Source of the DNA: Brachionus rotundiformis
Taxonomy: Eukaryota; Rotifera; Eurotatoria; Ploima; Brachionidae
Assembly: GCA_016802295.1 (NCBI GenBank)
Contig: JAESIW010000162.1
Coordinates: 227,802 to 291,801 of the forward strand
Length of the DNA stretch: 64,000 nt
Direction: 5' to 3'
Under the pieces are notes generated by a model. It did no database searches. It had not been told where the DNA came from and was given only the letters and a program-made list of their open reading frames with translations. This document shows, piece by piece, positions 33,380 to 44,563 of the stretch (positions are counted from its first letter, which is position 1; the number at the start of each line of letters is the position of its first letter). A program made the position numbers and the translations under genes.

Positions 33380-33620
33380 ATTAAAAATAATTTTATTTCT
33401 ATAAAAGATAATTTTTTTATTTATCGAACAATTTTCATTTGATTAAAGCAAAATAGTAATCAAATTTTTTTAATTTAATTTTGTCATATCAAAAAATTGA
33501 AGAAAAAAAAAAAATTTATTTATTTAAGAATAAAAAAAAGTCAAATAAAAATCTGATCCAGATTCTCATTCTATTCATTGAGTATTAATTAACAATTTAC
33601 ACATTACTAAAATAAGAATA

Positions 33621-35438
33621 TTAAAATTTCATATTATCTTTAACTATTATTTCTTTTAATTGTTCACTCGGCTCTTCAACAGGCTTTATTTTGGCTCCTT
33701 TCGGACCACAACAGCACATTAGGTAGTCGAAAAATCTGTCATAGGGGCTCAAGGATCGCATAAAATATGGCAAAAATTCCCAATTTCTCAATAACTCAGG
33801 TAATAAATCAGGCTTTTTTTTCTGTAATATGTTTATAACTAATACAGCTACAATAACTAGCACAATTGGGATCATTATTGCCAGAAAAGCAATGGTTCCA
33901 AGATTGGAAACTCCAAAAATAAATCCTGGCACAGCTATGAACGCAATTATTAGGTACAAGATAGCGAACCATCTATGATCAGCTGACTTGTCGCCCAAAA
34001 AAGTTGCCATTTTAATGGGAATTTTTCTCATGAACGGAATCGGATACCAGATTAATATTCCGGTAATGTTAAACAGGCTGTGGCAAAGAGCTATTTGTAT
34101 TGAATTTTTCAGAGTCTCGGGACTAGAGCTCAAACTAGCCAAAATTCCTGTGATGGTTGTGCCAAGATTAGAACCAAGAGTTAGCGGAAATAGCCGTTCT
34201 AGCGATACAACACCCATGCCACATAGTGGAATCAAACTAGATGTAAATACTGAACTACTTTGGACAATTATGGTCAAGCCACAGCCAAGCTAATTACATA
34301 AAAAAAATATTAATAAAATTTTTGCAAAATTAGATTTTTTATTTGTTACCAAAATGGCTATTAGGCCTGTAAAGTATTTCCAAATACCAGGCAAGTCAGA
34401 GTTGACCATTTTTTGGATAACTTTTTTAACAGGTCCCTTGAATATAGAGCTCAATATTTTTACCATTAATATCAAACAAGTGGATAGAATAACAAGAGAT
34501 ATAATCAAAAGCATAAGCCCCACAGCCCATTCAGGCCATTCTAAAGGCTCTAGTAGAAATTTGCACCTTTCTTTAGTTGTAATGACAGTGGTTCCGTTCT
34601 TTTTAGTTACTTTACAGAAATGCTTTATCAATGTATCATTATCATTTGCTTGACCTTGAGCAATGGCTTCCAAAACTGACTTATCCAATTGTATGATCGA
34701 ATTTGTCAATGGTTTGGTAATGACTGTCAAAATTTCAGGATTTTTGGTTGAACTAGTGTTTGAGGATAGAATGATTTTAACAAGCCAGCCAGTTGTTCTG
34801 TCCAAAAAGCCACTAATTACTTCTATTGGCAACAAAACAATTACACTTAATAAATTGAAAGAGTCGTGCACAGTGGCGGCAGCGAACGCACGACGAAAAT
34901 TTTCCTTATCAGTCTTGAGAAAAATATTTATTTCCAAAATTTAAATAGCCAAAAAATAAGATTTTTCTTACCAATTGAGTCAAGGATACCAAAGTGCTGG
35001 TCACACTTGTTCCAATGTTAGCACCCATAATTACTGGTATGGCATTTTTCACATCTAGGACTATTTTTTTTAACTTTTATAAAAAAATTTCTCTTTAACT
35101 ATTTCAGAATATTTACGGCTAGAAGAGACCATGCTGACCACAATGCTGGTAGATGTAGATGACGACTGAACAATTACAGTTACCAAGACACCAATTACCA
35201 GGCCAGCGACAGGATTGGTGATTACTGATGACTTGAAAGCCTCGCTGGCATATTTACCACCGATTAGACGGAATGCCGAGCTCATCAAATCAAGTGAGAC
35301 AATAAAAGTATACAAACAAGCCAATATGAAAACAATTCTGATAGCTAATTTTAAATAGAAGATAAATCTATTCTTTTCAGTTTTTTGCTCGTCATCGGCA
35401 TCAATTATTTCCAATTTTTGCTCAGGCTTGGCATTCAT
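33621..35438 (-). CDS. SLC34-type sodium-dependent phosphate transporter (547 aa)
   Basis: Exons 35438-35117, 35060-34972, 34913-34350 and 34289-33621 join in consistent phases (introns 56-60 bp). A frame start at 35447 is GTG, so ATG 35438 was taken. The product is a type II Na+/phosphate cotransporter (Na-Pi-II, SLC34): two inverted repeats, each with the Q-S-S-S motif (QSSSTSTS near 91 and QSSSVFTSS near 335); the joined exon 1-2 sequence VSSSLLDVKNAIPVIMGANI; FRRAFAAATVHDSFN; a large extracellular loop with cysteines and glycosylation sites around 195-240; and GSNLGTTITG. It should import phosphate across the plasma membrane using the Na+ gradient. The tail contains the Cys-rich YLMCCCGPKGAK seen in NaPi-II proteins. 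At 547 residues it is slightly short at both cytoplasmic ends. Confidence 0.93.
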
Positions 35439-36570
35439 CTTTTTCACCAGTTTTAAATTTAAATTTAAATTTTAAATAAAATTTTATTCTATTAAGTATT
35501 TATATTTTATTAAGTATTTAAGCAAGCTTTTAATGTCATAATTTTATTTTAGATATTTAAGGTTAAAATCTAGTTTTTAAGAATGATTTAAGTGTGGCTG
35601 TATCGTGAATATTTAAAATATTAAGAAAAGATTAGTTTAATTTAATTATTTTTCGTGTTAGATTGATAGTTTGGTGACAATTTTTCTTATCTATATCACG
35701 ATTTTTTCATATTTTGAAAAGATAATTTCGAATACATAAAGCATTGTTTATTTTTAATATTTCTAATGTCATTAAGTGGTAAATGTTAAAAAACTAGGCG
35801 ACTTAATGCAAATAGATTATCAACATTTGGAAAGGAAAAAACGTGCTTTGAACAGGATCTAGAAGTTAGATTTAAAATTAATAAGTTTTATCGTTTTTTA
35901 GATATAAATTTTTCTAAACCTTTTAATTTTTTTATCAAACTTTTTTAATTTTAAAATTTAGTATAAAATACAGCAATTAAGTCAAAAATAAGCTTTATTA
36001 AATATTTTTTAAAGATTGATTTAATGAATACATTTTTGACTTTAATTTAAATTAAATTTTTTTGATTAAAAACTGTTTTGCTTTTCATTAATTATTAAAT
36101 TTTATCAATAAAATTAAGCTAATAATTTCCTTTTTTAATTTTAAAAAATTTAAACTAAGCAAAATAATGTATTCAAATAATAAAAAATTGTATCTATTTT
36201 ATTTGATTAAATTAAATTCTTGGTACTCGCTAGCTGGTACAATAACTATTTTTAGCTTTTTGTTTGAGCACAAATTTTATTCCATAGAAAAATTTTAATT
36301 TCTAAACATTAATAATTTATTTTTCAAAAAAAATTCTTATAAGTAATAAAAAATAAATAAAATTTTTTTTTTTTTGATAAATGTTAATCACCTGTACAAA
36401 ACGAATATTTGATCAAAAAATGTAATTATTTCTATTCTTTGGTATCTCATAAAAAATGATAAAATGTAAAAAGAATTGAATATTTTTAATAGAATTAGTT
36501 TATTAGAATTAATATATTAACGATAAAAATGTATAGTGTTTAAACCATCTAATTTCTCATTCTTAAGCGC
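35439..36570. other. AT-rich intergenic region
   Basis: About 1.1 kb upstream of the phosphate transporter and downstream of the decayed protease gene. No exon, RNA gene or ordered repeat was seen. The transporter promoter should lie in the left part. Confidence 0.45.
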
Positions 36571-37430
36571 CTAGAATGTTTCTTTATATGGTAAATGGTT
36601 GATGTGTTTGATCAAGTGGGATTTTGACCAATGATTAAACTGTGTTTCGACATGTTGGTGTTTTGGATTGATGCTTTTTAGATACATTTTGCCATTTCTA
36701 ATTTCTTTTTCAATGTGTTCACGCCAAAATTTGATATCAGTCTGGCTAAACTCTAATTCTTTATTTAAGCATAGATATCTCGAGTATAAGCATAAGAAGA
36801 CTCAACAGTCGGTAGAATTTGTTTGTTTAAGCACTTTGAGATTTGCTGACACCCATTTGACCATATTTTTAAGCTTAGGTAATGTGTCATTAAATTGGGT
36901 CTTTATGTGGTCAATGGCAGTTTTCGACGGGTCATAGAGAGAGTCTAGATTGCTTACTGTTTGTTTAATTGTGTCTACAAGTACAAGTGACCAATGATTA
37001 TCATTTAAAAGCAATGGTATAAGATAATAGTCAGCTTTTTGGAGCTCTTTTAGGACCCATTTTGGTGGTTGAGCTTCTTTTTTTCCGGGTGTTTGAAGCG
37101 TTCATCATGTAGCCTAAGTAGATCCCTTCGAAATATTTCAACTTTATTGATTTTAATTACCATCATCTTATAAAGATCACCGGATTTATTTGCTTTATTT
37201 TCAGAGTCTGGGTCAACACCACTCATGGATGGTCTAGGTTTTGTTGAGTTAGATTGATTGTCGATTATTTTGGTGTTATTGGATGTTTCAAATAAGTTGG
37301 TTGATGTGTTAGATGATTGGGTTGAATTGTCAGTTGCTGGTTTGGATGGTTTACCAGTGGGAAATGAAAATGTTGTCTTATTCTGCTCATTTTGTCCAGG
37401 CTCAGCCAGTTTGGTCTTTTTTTAACTTTT
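36571..37430 (-). pseudogene. Decayed Ulp1/SENP-type (C48) cysteine protease gene
   Basis: Read on the minus strand, a Ser/Thr/Asn-rich segment (about 37420-37160) leads into a C48 peptidase core: PPKWVLKELQKADYYLIPLL, then DNHWSLVLVD (catalytic His with Trp), LDSLYDPS (Asp), and QTNSTDC (Gln and Cys). Two lesions are visible. The frame shifts around the A run near 37085-37095. The codon after the catalytic cysteine, normally Gly in the D-C-G motif, is TGA (36804-36802); the same frame then stays open for 77 more codons (VFLCLYSRYL onward) to a TAG at 36571. One nonsense change and one indel suggest recent decay. Such proteases are SUMO peptidases or parts of large DNA transposons; the origin of this copy is unclear. 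Confidence 0.7.
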
Positions 37431-38433
37431 TGACCACAGTTTGCTCAAATTTATTTTCTTCATTTCTTTCGACTCGCTTCTACTGAACACTTTGGTGCAC
37501 TTGGCCCTTCTCTATTTGCTTTGACCTTGAGTTTATTTGATTTTCACTTGTCTTGAGAGTGGTGCACGTCCATTAGGAGTCAAGTGTGTTCCCATCTGGT
37601 TCATCATTTATGAGTCCTATTGAATTTGAGCCTTGTATTTTATCTCATTTTAGTCTGGATGTGATACCAAACGGCTTTGGACCATTGGCTGTTGTTTACC
37701 ATTCAAACAGGATTTGGTAATGGTTTTTTGGGCGATATTGGGCCTAATTTCAGGCTGATAAACAAGTGGTGAATTCTATGCAGACAAGAATTTTTCTAAC
37801 TCGAGCAGATCACGTGATTCTTGCTTGACAATGTTTATTTGGAGATAGGTGGTTAAACATTTTTATTAAATATTTTAAATAAAGAAAAAATTTAATTATT
37901 AAGTTTAATATTTATTGTTAATTTACAATTTTAATTCACTATTATTAAAAAAAGTTTTTAAATTGGAACAAGATTGTAATTAATAGAGCCAATTACCGAG
38001 ATATAAACAAGTTTTTGTACCTGGTTTACCATTCATCCAAGTCAACTTGCCAACATTTTTTAAAGATAGCCTTTCAATTCTAAAGCAAAAAGAGCCCATG
38101 TTCCAAAGGCAAAAGAAACTTTGGAACGAATTTAAAAAAGTCATAAACAAATTCAATAAATAAAAATAAAAAATTTATGAGGACTAGATTTTCCCAGAAT
38201 TAAGTTTATATTAATTGCTAAAAAATATGTTTAATAAACTGATAAATTAAAATTATTTTTGATAAAAACTATTCTCATTAATTAATTTAAAAATATCTTA
38301 ATAGTTTGTGCGAATTTAAACTATGAGTCAAATTGATAAATAATAATTGATAAAGTTGTCATTTAGCGCTTTGTTAAAAAAAAACAATATAAATGATATT
38401 TAGAAATTTTTTGTCAATTAAAAAATTTAAAAA
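37431..38433. other. Spacer with an orphan plus-strand coding fragment
   Basis: The left part may hold more decayed sequence of the protease gene. At about 38014-38163 (+) an open frame VFVPGLPFIQVNLPTFFKDS onward ends FKKVINKFNK and a stop. It reads like a real last exon, but no upstream exon joins to it, so it is probably a gene remnant. The rest is AT-rich without features. Confidence 0.4.
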
Positions 38434-39117
38434 ATGATCTATACCAAAATAAGCGATGCTAGTGAGCTTGGAAAATTTGTCGAAAATAGTTATTCAGAGC
38501 TTGCTGTTGACATAGAAGGTGACAATTTGTGCAGACATGGTAAAATTTTCACAATTCAAGTCTATGCACCAGACACCGACATTTTTTATCTATTCGACTG
38601 CAAAATTCTGAACTATTCGGAAGTAAGATCGGCCCTGAATGACGTATTTAGCAGTGATCGCGTGGTCAAATATTTTTTCGACTGCCGGTCCGATGTAGAC
38701 GCCTTGTATCACCAGTACAACATAGAGCTAAAAAACGTAATAGATGTCCAGCTGTTTGAAGTGGGCTTCAGAAAATGTTCAGGCTTTGGCAGAACCAATT
38801 TTTACTCAGGCCTTTACAAAACTCTGGTCACATATTCTCATGAAGTGGGAATCACCAATTCGGAGTTGGCTGTTAAGAATAAGATATCACAACAATTCAA
38901 GTCAAAAATTTATGATATAAATCTAAATGACCAAGATGTCCTAAAATACTTGGCCATCGATGTTATCTATTTAAAAAAGCTTTACAATTTATTTTTTATG
39001 AAGATTGGAAGAGGCAAGATTTATCGATTAATTCAGGTTGAGACTCAGAAGAGAATGGAAATTTGGAAAAAAGTTGTTTTTGTAAATGATAAATCAAATG
39101 CTATATCGGCTATTTAA
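38434..39117 (+). CDS. DEDDy 3'-5' exonuclease domain protein, EXD1-like (227 aa)
   Basis: A single exon encodes an almost bare 3'-5' exonuclease domain (RNase D/WRN type). The catalytic residues are visible: D26 and E28 in LAVDIEGD (Exo I), D83 or D87 in YFFDCRSDVDALY (Exo II), and Y172/D176 in YLAIDV (Exo III, the Y-x-x-x-D form). The family cleaves nucleotides from 3' ends of DNA or RNA with two metal ions. EXD1 and Egalitarian members act in piRNA or mRNA transport complexes, sometimes without catalysis; here all acidic residues are present, so activity is plausible. It is shorter than animal EXD1 and has no recognisable extra domain. It converges on the cadherin gene with 127 bp between stops. 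Confidence 0.88.
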   Translation: MIYTKISDASELGKFVENSYSELAVDIEGDNLCRHGKIFTIQVYAPDTDIFYLFDCKILNYSEVRSALNDVFSSDRVVKYFFDCRSDVDALYHQYNIELKNVIDVQLFEVGFRKCSGFGRTNFYSGLYKTLVTYSHEVGITNSELAVKNKISQQFKSKIYDINLNDQDVLKYLAIDVIYLKKLYNLFFMKIGRGKIYRLIQVETQKRMEIWKKVVFVNDKSNAISAI

Positions 39118-39244
39118 TTACATTTTTATATTTTATTATTTTTATTCAATTAAATAAATAAAGCTAAATTATAGATATTTTAAAAATAAAAAAAAATATA
39201 TTTTATTGGATAAAAATTTTTAAATATCAAAAGTAAAAATAAAA

Positions 39245-41527
39245 CTAAACATAAGATTCTGTAATAATTGTCTTTTCCTGTAGATTATTTGCATTTACAA
39301 TTTGATTAATGACATATTTATTGGTATCTATTGAATTATGTTGTTTGGGTTCGATTTCGCGTTCGGATGAAAAATCTGAACTTCCGTAGCAGCCTTCGTC
39401 GGACTCGGCATAATTTGATGACACTGATCCTTGGCGCATTTTCACATTTAATTGGTAATTGGTCATTTGGTTTTTTTGCTGCATGAATAGCTTGGAATAA
39501 TTTGATTTGAAGTCTTCTAAGCTGTAAGGCGACGAAAAGCCTTCGTTTGAGCTCGAGTCCGAATAGGTGTCCGGTTTGTCGTAGTCTAAATGCTGCCTAT
39601 TGGCACACTTGTCATCGACCACATTTAAATTTTTGTTTTTTTTATCTTTTCTTAAGATAATGGCCAACAAAATACACATTACAAATACCATGCCAAAGAT
39701 GATACATATGTAGAATATTATTTTACTATGGCTACCCGAAATAGAGGGTTCTGAAGCAAATAAGATTCGTTTCAATTGTAAAAATGATATCTCTGATTCA
39801 TCAGTTCCAAAGTTGGTATTTTCCTCTTCCAAGAGACTAGTTAACACTTTAGCATGTAGCTGTACTATTGGTTGACTGACATTCTCAGCCATATAGCCAT
39901 CCTCGAATACCATGTAGTCACTTTGGTCCATGGAAATTTTTTCATAGTACAATGTGCCATTGGCTTGAAAATTCGGTTCCAAAATACTCTCATTATTTAT
40001 CTTATAGTAAAAAATCTTATTCTTTTCCAAAGTTGGCCTAGGACCTGTTTGAATTTTGACTGTAAAATCATGTCTGGTAAAATCCAATTGACCACCATTG
40101 TCAGATATCAACAGACCAAAATTGTACTCATCAATGTATTGTTTAGTAATGGTCGTGTCCAGCCAAATCGATAGTCTGCACTTAACTGTGAACAAACTTG
40201 GTATTGTTTCGACCAGAAAAATAAATGGCACAGAATTATTAGTTTCTAATTTAAAACTAAATGCTTTTTGGCATTTTAAATCAAAAAATTTGAATAAATT
40301 TTTCTCATTTAGCCGATTAAGAATTGATTTTCTGGTTTCATTAAGTTTATTTTGTTTATAATTTATAGAATTGGTTCTAAACGAGTCCAAGTCTGATACA
40401 ATTATGTACGGAGCTATCTTAACAAATTTATTTTTTTTATCCAAATAATCCAAATAGAATTTAAATTTTGATCCTAGACTTTTTATCACTGGTTTGTGGT
40501 CATTTAAGTCCATAATTTCAATATCAAGACTAAATAAAGAACTCAATCGGACACCGCCAATTTCATCATAAGCTCTTATTGTCAAATTAATTGTTTCATT
40601 GCCTAAAAATGTCTGATTAAGTGGCACTCTTTGCCACAATTGGTATTTTTCCAAATAAAAATATTCCTTATAAGTCTCCAGAGTAAACTTAATCTCTCCA
40701 GTTAGGTCATAATCCACAGCGCTGAAATTAAAAACAGAATTGTTGGCCATTCTATTTTCAATTAGTTCTATTTTGGTTAAATTGTTGGTAAATACTGGTG
40801 CATACTTGTTAATTTCGATTACATTTAGCTTTAAGTTTCTTATAGTCTCAAGCTGGTAAATAGAACCATTGTCTTTGGCTCTTATCTCTAGGCTATAGGA
40901 GCTAATATTGGCAAATACCAACTTGTCCACGAGCTGAATTGTTAACAAGTTTTGTGATATTTTTCCAAGTCGAACCGGACAGGATGCGTTCAAACAAACA
41001 AATTCTATTGAGCTGATTGTTCCATTTTCCAAATAGTCATTATCTGTGATGCCAACATAAGCAATTATTTGGTTCACTGAAGTATTTTCGTACAAGTAAA
41101 GCTCTGAGCTGTTGATTTTGGTAAATTTTGGAACCAAATTTAAATTTATATTTGGTGAATTGTCATTTAGGTCTTCGATAACAAGATTTATGTGGCAATA
41201 AGAGTAAAGCGAGTTGACCGAGGCCTCTAAATTGAACGAGATGACCGCTTGTTGGTCCATGTGTTGTTCGCGATCGATCAAGTCTTGTGTGTAAAGCGAG
41301 CCTGTGCTATCGACATAAACTGGAAGGGCCGCTTCTTGGGCCAATTGGTACGAAAGGGGCACGATTCGGTACTCGGCAGAAGTATAAGATTCGATTGACA
41401 CCTTGCCAATAAATGTGCCAATTGGCGAGTTCTCTGTGATTTTAAATGTGTACAATTCTTTGGAAAATTTTAATTGAGCATTGCTCCAATTTGGCAACAG
41501 AAAGAACACGAGAAAAAATTGTATCAT
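39245..41527 (-). CDS. Cadherin-repeat transmembrane protein (760 aa, intronless)
   Basis: One uninterrupted frame from ATG 41527. Signal peptide 1-17; cadherin repeat 1 about 20-125 with DREQ and DLNDNSP; repeat 2 to about 247, ending VIEINKYAPVF; repeat 3 to about 347, ending IEIMDLNDHKPVI; then a degenerate fourth repeat with SDNGG and a membrane-proximal stretch; one membrane helix at about 603-625; and a 135-residue cytoplasmic tail rich in Ser, Asp and Tyr, including YSDSSSNEGFSSPYSLEDF. The DxNDN and DRE calcium-binding motifs support Ca2+-dependent adhesion. The tail shows no beta-catenin-binding consensus that I can recognise, so it is closer to protocadherin-like or non-classical cadherins. 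A 2.3 kb coding exon without introns matches the single-exon ectodomains of protocadherins but could also come from retroposition. Confidence 0.93.
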   Translation of the reverse strand: MIQFFLVFFLLPNWSNAQLKFSKELYTFKITENSPIGTFIGKVSIESYTSAEYRIVPLSYQLAQEAALPVYVDSTGSLYTQDLIDREQHMDQQAVISFNLEASVNSLYSYCHINLVIEDLNDNSPNINLNLVPKFTKINSSELYLYENTSVNQIIAYVGITDNDYLENGTISSIEFVCLNASCPVRLGKISQNLLTIQLVDKLVFANISSYSLEIRAKDNGSIYQLETIRNLKLNVIEINKYAPVFTNNLTKIELIENRMANNSVFNFSAVDYDLTGEIKFTLETYKEYFYLEKYQLWQRVPLNQTFLGNETINLTIRAYDEIGGVRLSSLFSLDIEIMDLNDHKPVIKSLGSKFKFYLDYLDKKNKFVKIAPYIIVSDLDSFRTNSINYKQNKLNETRKSILNRLNEKNLFKFFDLKCQKAFSFKLETNNSVPFIFLVETIPSLFTVKCRLSIWLDTTITKQYIDEYNFGLLISDNGGQLDFTRHDFTVKIQTGPRPTLEKNKIFYYKINNESILEPNFQANGTLYYEKISMDQSDYMVFEDGYMAENVSQPIVQLHAKVLTSLLEEENTNFGTDESEISFLQLKRILFASEPSISGSHSKIIFYICIIFGMVFVMCILLAIILRKDKKNKNLNVVDDKCANRQHLDYDKPDTYSDSSSNEGFSSPYSLEDFKSNYSKLFMQQKNQMTNYQLNVKMRQGSVSSNYAESDEGCYGSSDFSSEREIEPKQHNSIDTNKYVINQIVNANNLQEKTIITESYV

Positions 41528-43227
41528 TTTGCTATTGATACTATTGATTTTGATACAAATTTGTTCAGGTTTATATAAACCAATTTTAGGTATTTTGCAT
41601 TTAAGTTTGAAATATTTATCTATAAAAATATACAGGAAATATAAAATATTCAGATAACAAATTAGATGTAAAATGATAGTCTAGACTTTTTAACACATTT
41701 TTGAATTACATCAGTCCTTAGCAGCTTTTAAATTAGTTCTAGTTAAAGATTTATAAATATAATCTGTGAAAAAGGTAAATATTTAGTATATAAAAAATGT
41801 ATTCAATTGGTCTATTTATTCTATGATTACCGTTATGTAATTAGTAAATTAAATTGATTGATTAAATTAAATATTGAACAAAACCAATAATTTTTCTCTT
41901 CCGGCTTGGTTTTGTTCAATGTTTACTCAGATTTGTCAATAAATTAGTGTCATCTAACAAAACCGGTCTTCAATTGGTATCAATATTTGTCATTTAATAA
42001 AAAATGAGTTGAATATATTTTTTTCCTGTTAAATAATAAATGGAATATTTTGACAAAAAAATTTAATTAAAAAAGTTTAACAAAATAAATAATTAATTTT
42101 CTAATATATTTTTTTAAACAAAATGAACTATAATGCCAAAAAGATTGATTTAATGCACCAATGTCTAAATTTTTTAATGGAATTTTCACATGAGCTTGGA
42201 CCAAAATTTTGCCAGGCTGTGCAAAAAAATTTTAATGAATCAATGCCTAACTTTTTAGCTGTTTAAAAAAAAATTTATTTAAAGAATATAATATTTGAGT
42301 TAATTTAAGTAAGTATAATATCAATTTTTCTATAAATGCACTAGCTTCTTTATTTTGACCACCACAATTTGGAAGAAAAAAATTTTGGCTGATCAGATGA
42401 TGACCACGAGTCAATCGGTCTTTATTAAATTATTGGGAAAACTTAAGATGGACGCTCATATTAGAATGAAGCATTAGTATGTTGAAAAATTGAAAATTTT
42501 ATTTTCTTCGTTGGTATTTGTAATCATAAGCAATGATCCACATCTTTGTCGCCATTTCTATCAGTCCTAATTGTCCATGCTGTTCAGAAAATCATTTGGG
42601 AAAGAATTTGAACATTTTTTTTAATTTCAATCATTTTATTATGTAAAAAAAATCATAAAATAATAATTTGATAATATAAAATTATAGTTGATATATTATT
42701 AAGGATTTAATATAAAATTTTTGGCATAAACCTTTGGTAAAGATGTTTGTCACATTATTAGCAGATGTCTTGAATAATTTATCAACTATAACTTTTCAAA
42801 ATTCATTTTTCCCTATTTGGCAATTTATAAAAGTATCCTTATTCTTTTGGTAATTTAACAAGGTACTTAAGGCCATCCCTTCACATAAAGACTGATTTCT
42901 GCAAGCTTTTTGTCTTCAGAGGTATTATCTACTCCTTCGACACAACACAGGTGCATTCGAGTCTAGCAAGTAATCTTTTCCTTCTATCTCTAGTTGAAGA
43001 TATTTTATCTTATTTACATTTGCGTCTAATTTCATCAATAATCATTTTAATTGCTTCTCTCTGACTTGTGGTGGCCATCTCTTATCGCTGCTACCGCTAT
43101 ATAATGTATTATGGAACAAAAATTCAACTATATGATGATAGTAATATAATAGAATAGTTGCTTAAATATATGGAATCAAGTGCGTGACATTATTCTTAAT
43201 AAGATAAAATGAATATTAATTTGGCAT
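41528..43227. other. Intergenic region with only weak coding remnants
   Basis: About 1.7 kb. At 42123-42266 (+) a 47-codon frame begins MNYNAKKIDLMHQCLNFLME; it has plausible composition but no known family. Near 43079-43020 (-) a short frame MATTSQREAIKMIIDEIRRK ends in a stop. Both look like remnants and are not called genes. No other feature was seen. Confidence 0.4.
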
Positions 43228-44366
43228 TGTGAAATTTGGAACAAATAACAAAAAAAAATATCAAAAATGCCAAATCTCAAGTTCAGAAGGATCAAAACAT
43301 GTTCCGTGAATTGTAGCACCTGGTACATGTTTTGTATCACCAAAATTATAATACTGCAAAACTCTGCAATAAGTCTGCAGTATTCAGAACTTTGTGTACA
43401 AAGGATGTACCAGGTGTTTCAACTTACGGAGCATGTTTTACTCTTTCTTGAGTCATTTTTCTTTAAATTCTGCCTTAGATTTTCAGGAGAATTATGAAAG
43501 TATAGTGTTTTATAAGCAAAAGATAGCATTCTATCAATTATTCTATGTTGGAATGCATACAAGCCATACTTTTCTAAGAAGTTATTAATATCATTAAAGT
43601 TATTTACATCAAATTTGAACCTAAACAATTTAAATAACGTTAAATAATAACTCTTGGCCGATTTGTTTTCTGCATCTTTTGAGAAATAGCATAAGAGAGT
43701 CGAGCAATAATCAAAATAAGGCAATATAAACGTCTTAAAGAACTGTATTTTTACAGAAGTTGATAGATAGAATAGTCTCTTAATGCTGAATAATTTTTTA
43801 TTCACAACTAATGATACACTACATGCTAATTTAGAAAAATTTAGATTCTGATTAATATTATAACCTAAAAGAGTTATTTCATTGACTACTTTTATTTCAT
43901 TTCCACAAAGATTGATCATCTTGGGAATAATAGTTTTTCTATTTGAAAAGATCATACAGTAGGTTTTTGACCAATTAATATCAACCTTGTTAAAATAACA
44001 CCAATCACTAAGATAGTGAATGCTACCCGAAAAAATTTTCAAAACACTATCTAAGTCCTTATCAGAGTGACTGATCGTAGTGTCATCTGCAAACATTTTT
44101 ATGTCAAATTTCCTTAAGAGATAAGGAAAATCATTAATAAAAATCAGAAAAAGAAGAGGACCTAGAACTGAACCCTGCGTTACACCTAACTTGTACTTAA
44201 ATTCACAAAGTTCTGAATTTTGCATGGTTTTATAGAATCATAATATTGATGGTACAAAGGATGTACCAAGTGCTACAATTCACGGAACATGTTATACTCC
44301 TTCTGAACTTGAGCTTTGGCATTTTTGATATTTTGTTTTTGTTTTTTGTTCCAAATTTCACAAAGC
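43228..44366 (-). mobile_element. Non-LTR reverse transcriptase fragment flanked by inverted repeats
   Basis: The minus-strand frame 44225-43419 (268 codons) encodes the C-terminal half of a LINE-type reverse transcriptase: GVTQGSVLGPLLFLIFINDF, then the catalytic FADDTT, the thumb region TLLGYNINQNLNFSKL, and YFDYCSTLLCYFSKDAENK. The fingers and endonuclease are missing, so it cannot act alone. Around it, about 43228-43400 (plus orientation) matches the reverse complement of about 44206-44366, sharing TGAAATTTGGAACA, CTCAAGTTCAGAAGGA and ACATGTTCCGTGAATTGTAG. Inside the left arm CACCTGGTACAT (43318) and ATGTACCAGGTG (near 43411) form a smaller hairpin. The arms seem to derive from the same RT coding region, so the locus looks like a LINE copy rearranged into an inverted duplication. 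Confidence 0.8.
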
Positions 44367-44563
44367 CTTTAATTTTTAAATTATTAAAGGCATCAACTAG
44401 TAAACCGCTTTTATTAAATTTAATACTTGATGAAAAAAATACTTTTAAACATTCTTTAAAATGGTTAGTACCATTAAAATTAAATTTTATTTTTAAGTAT
44501 AGTTGATAATAAAAATAAGAAAATAAAAATATACAATAAAAACAAATAATTTTAATGGATGAT

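Noticed and set aside
42123..42266. 47-codon ORF MNYNAKKID onward
   Set aside because: Too short, no family, no splice partner; mentioned only in the spacer entry.
43267..43588. Plus-strand frames MPNLKFRR and MYKGCTRC
   Set aside because: They lie in the left inverted arm and antisense to the RT; they reflect duplicated LINE sequence rather than a new gene.
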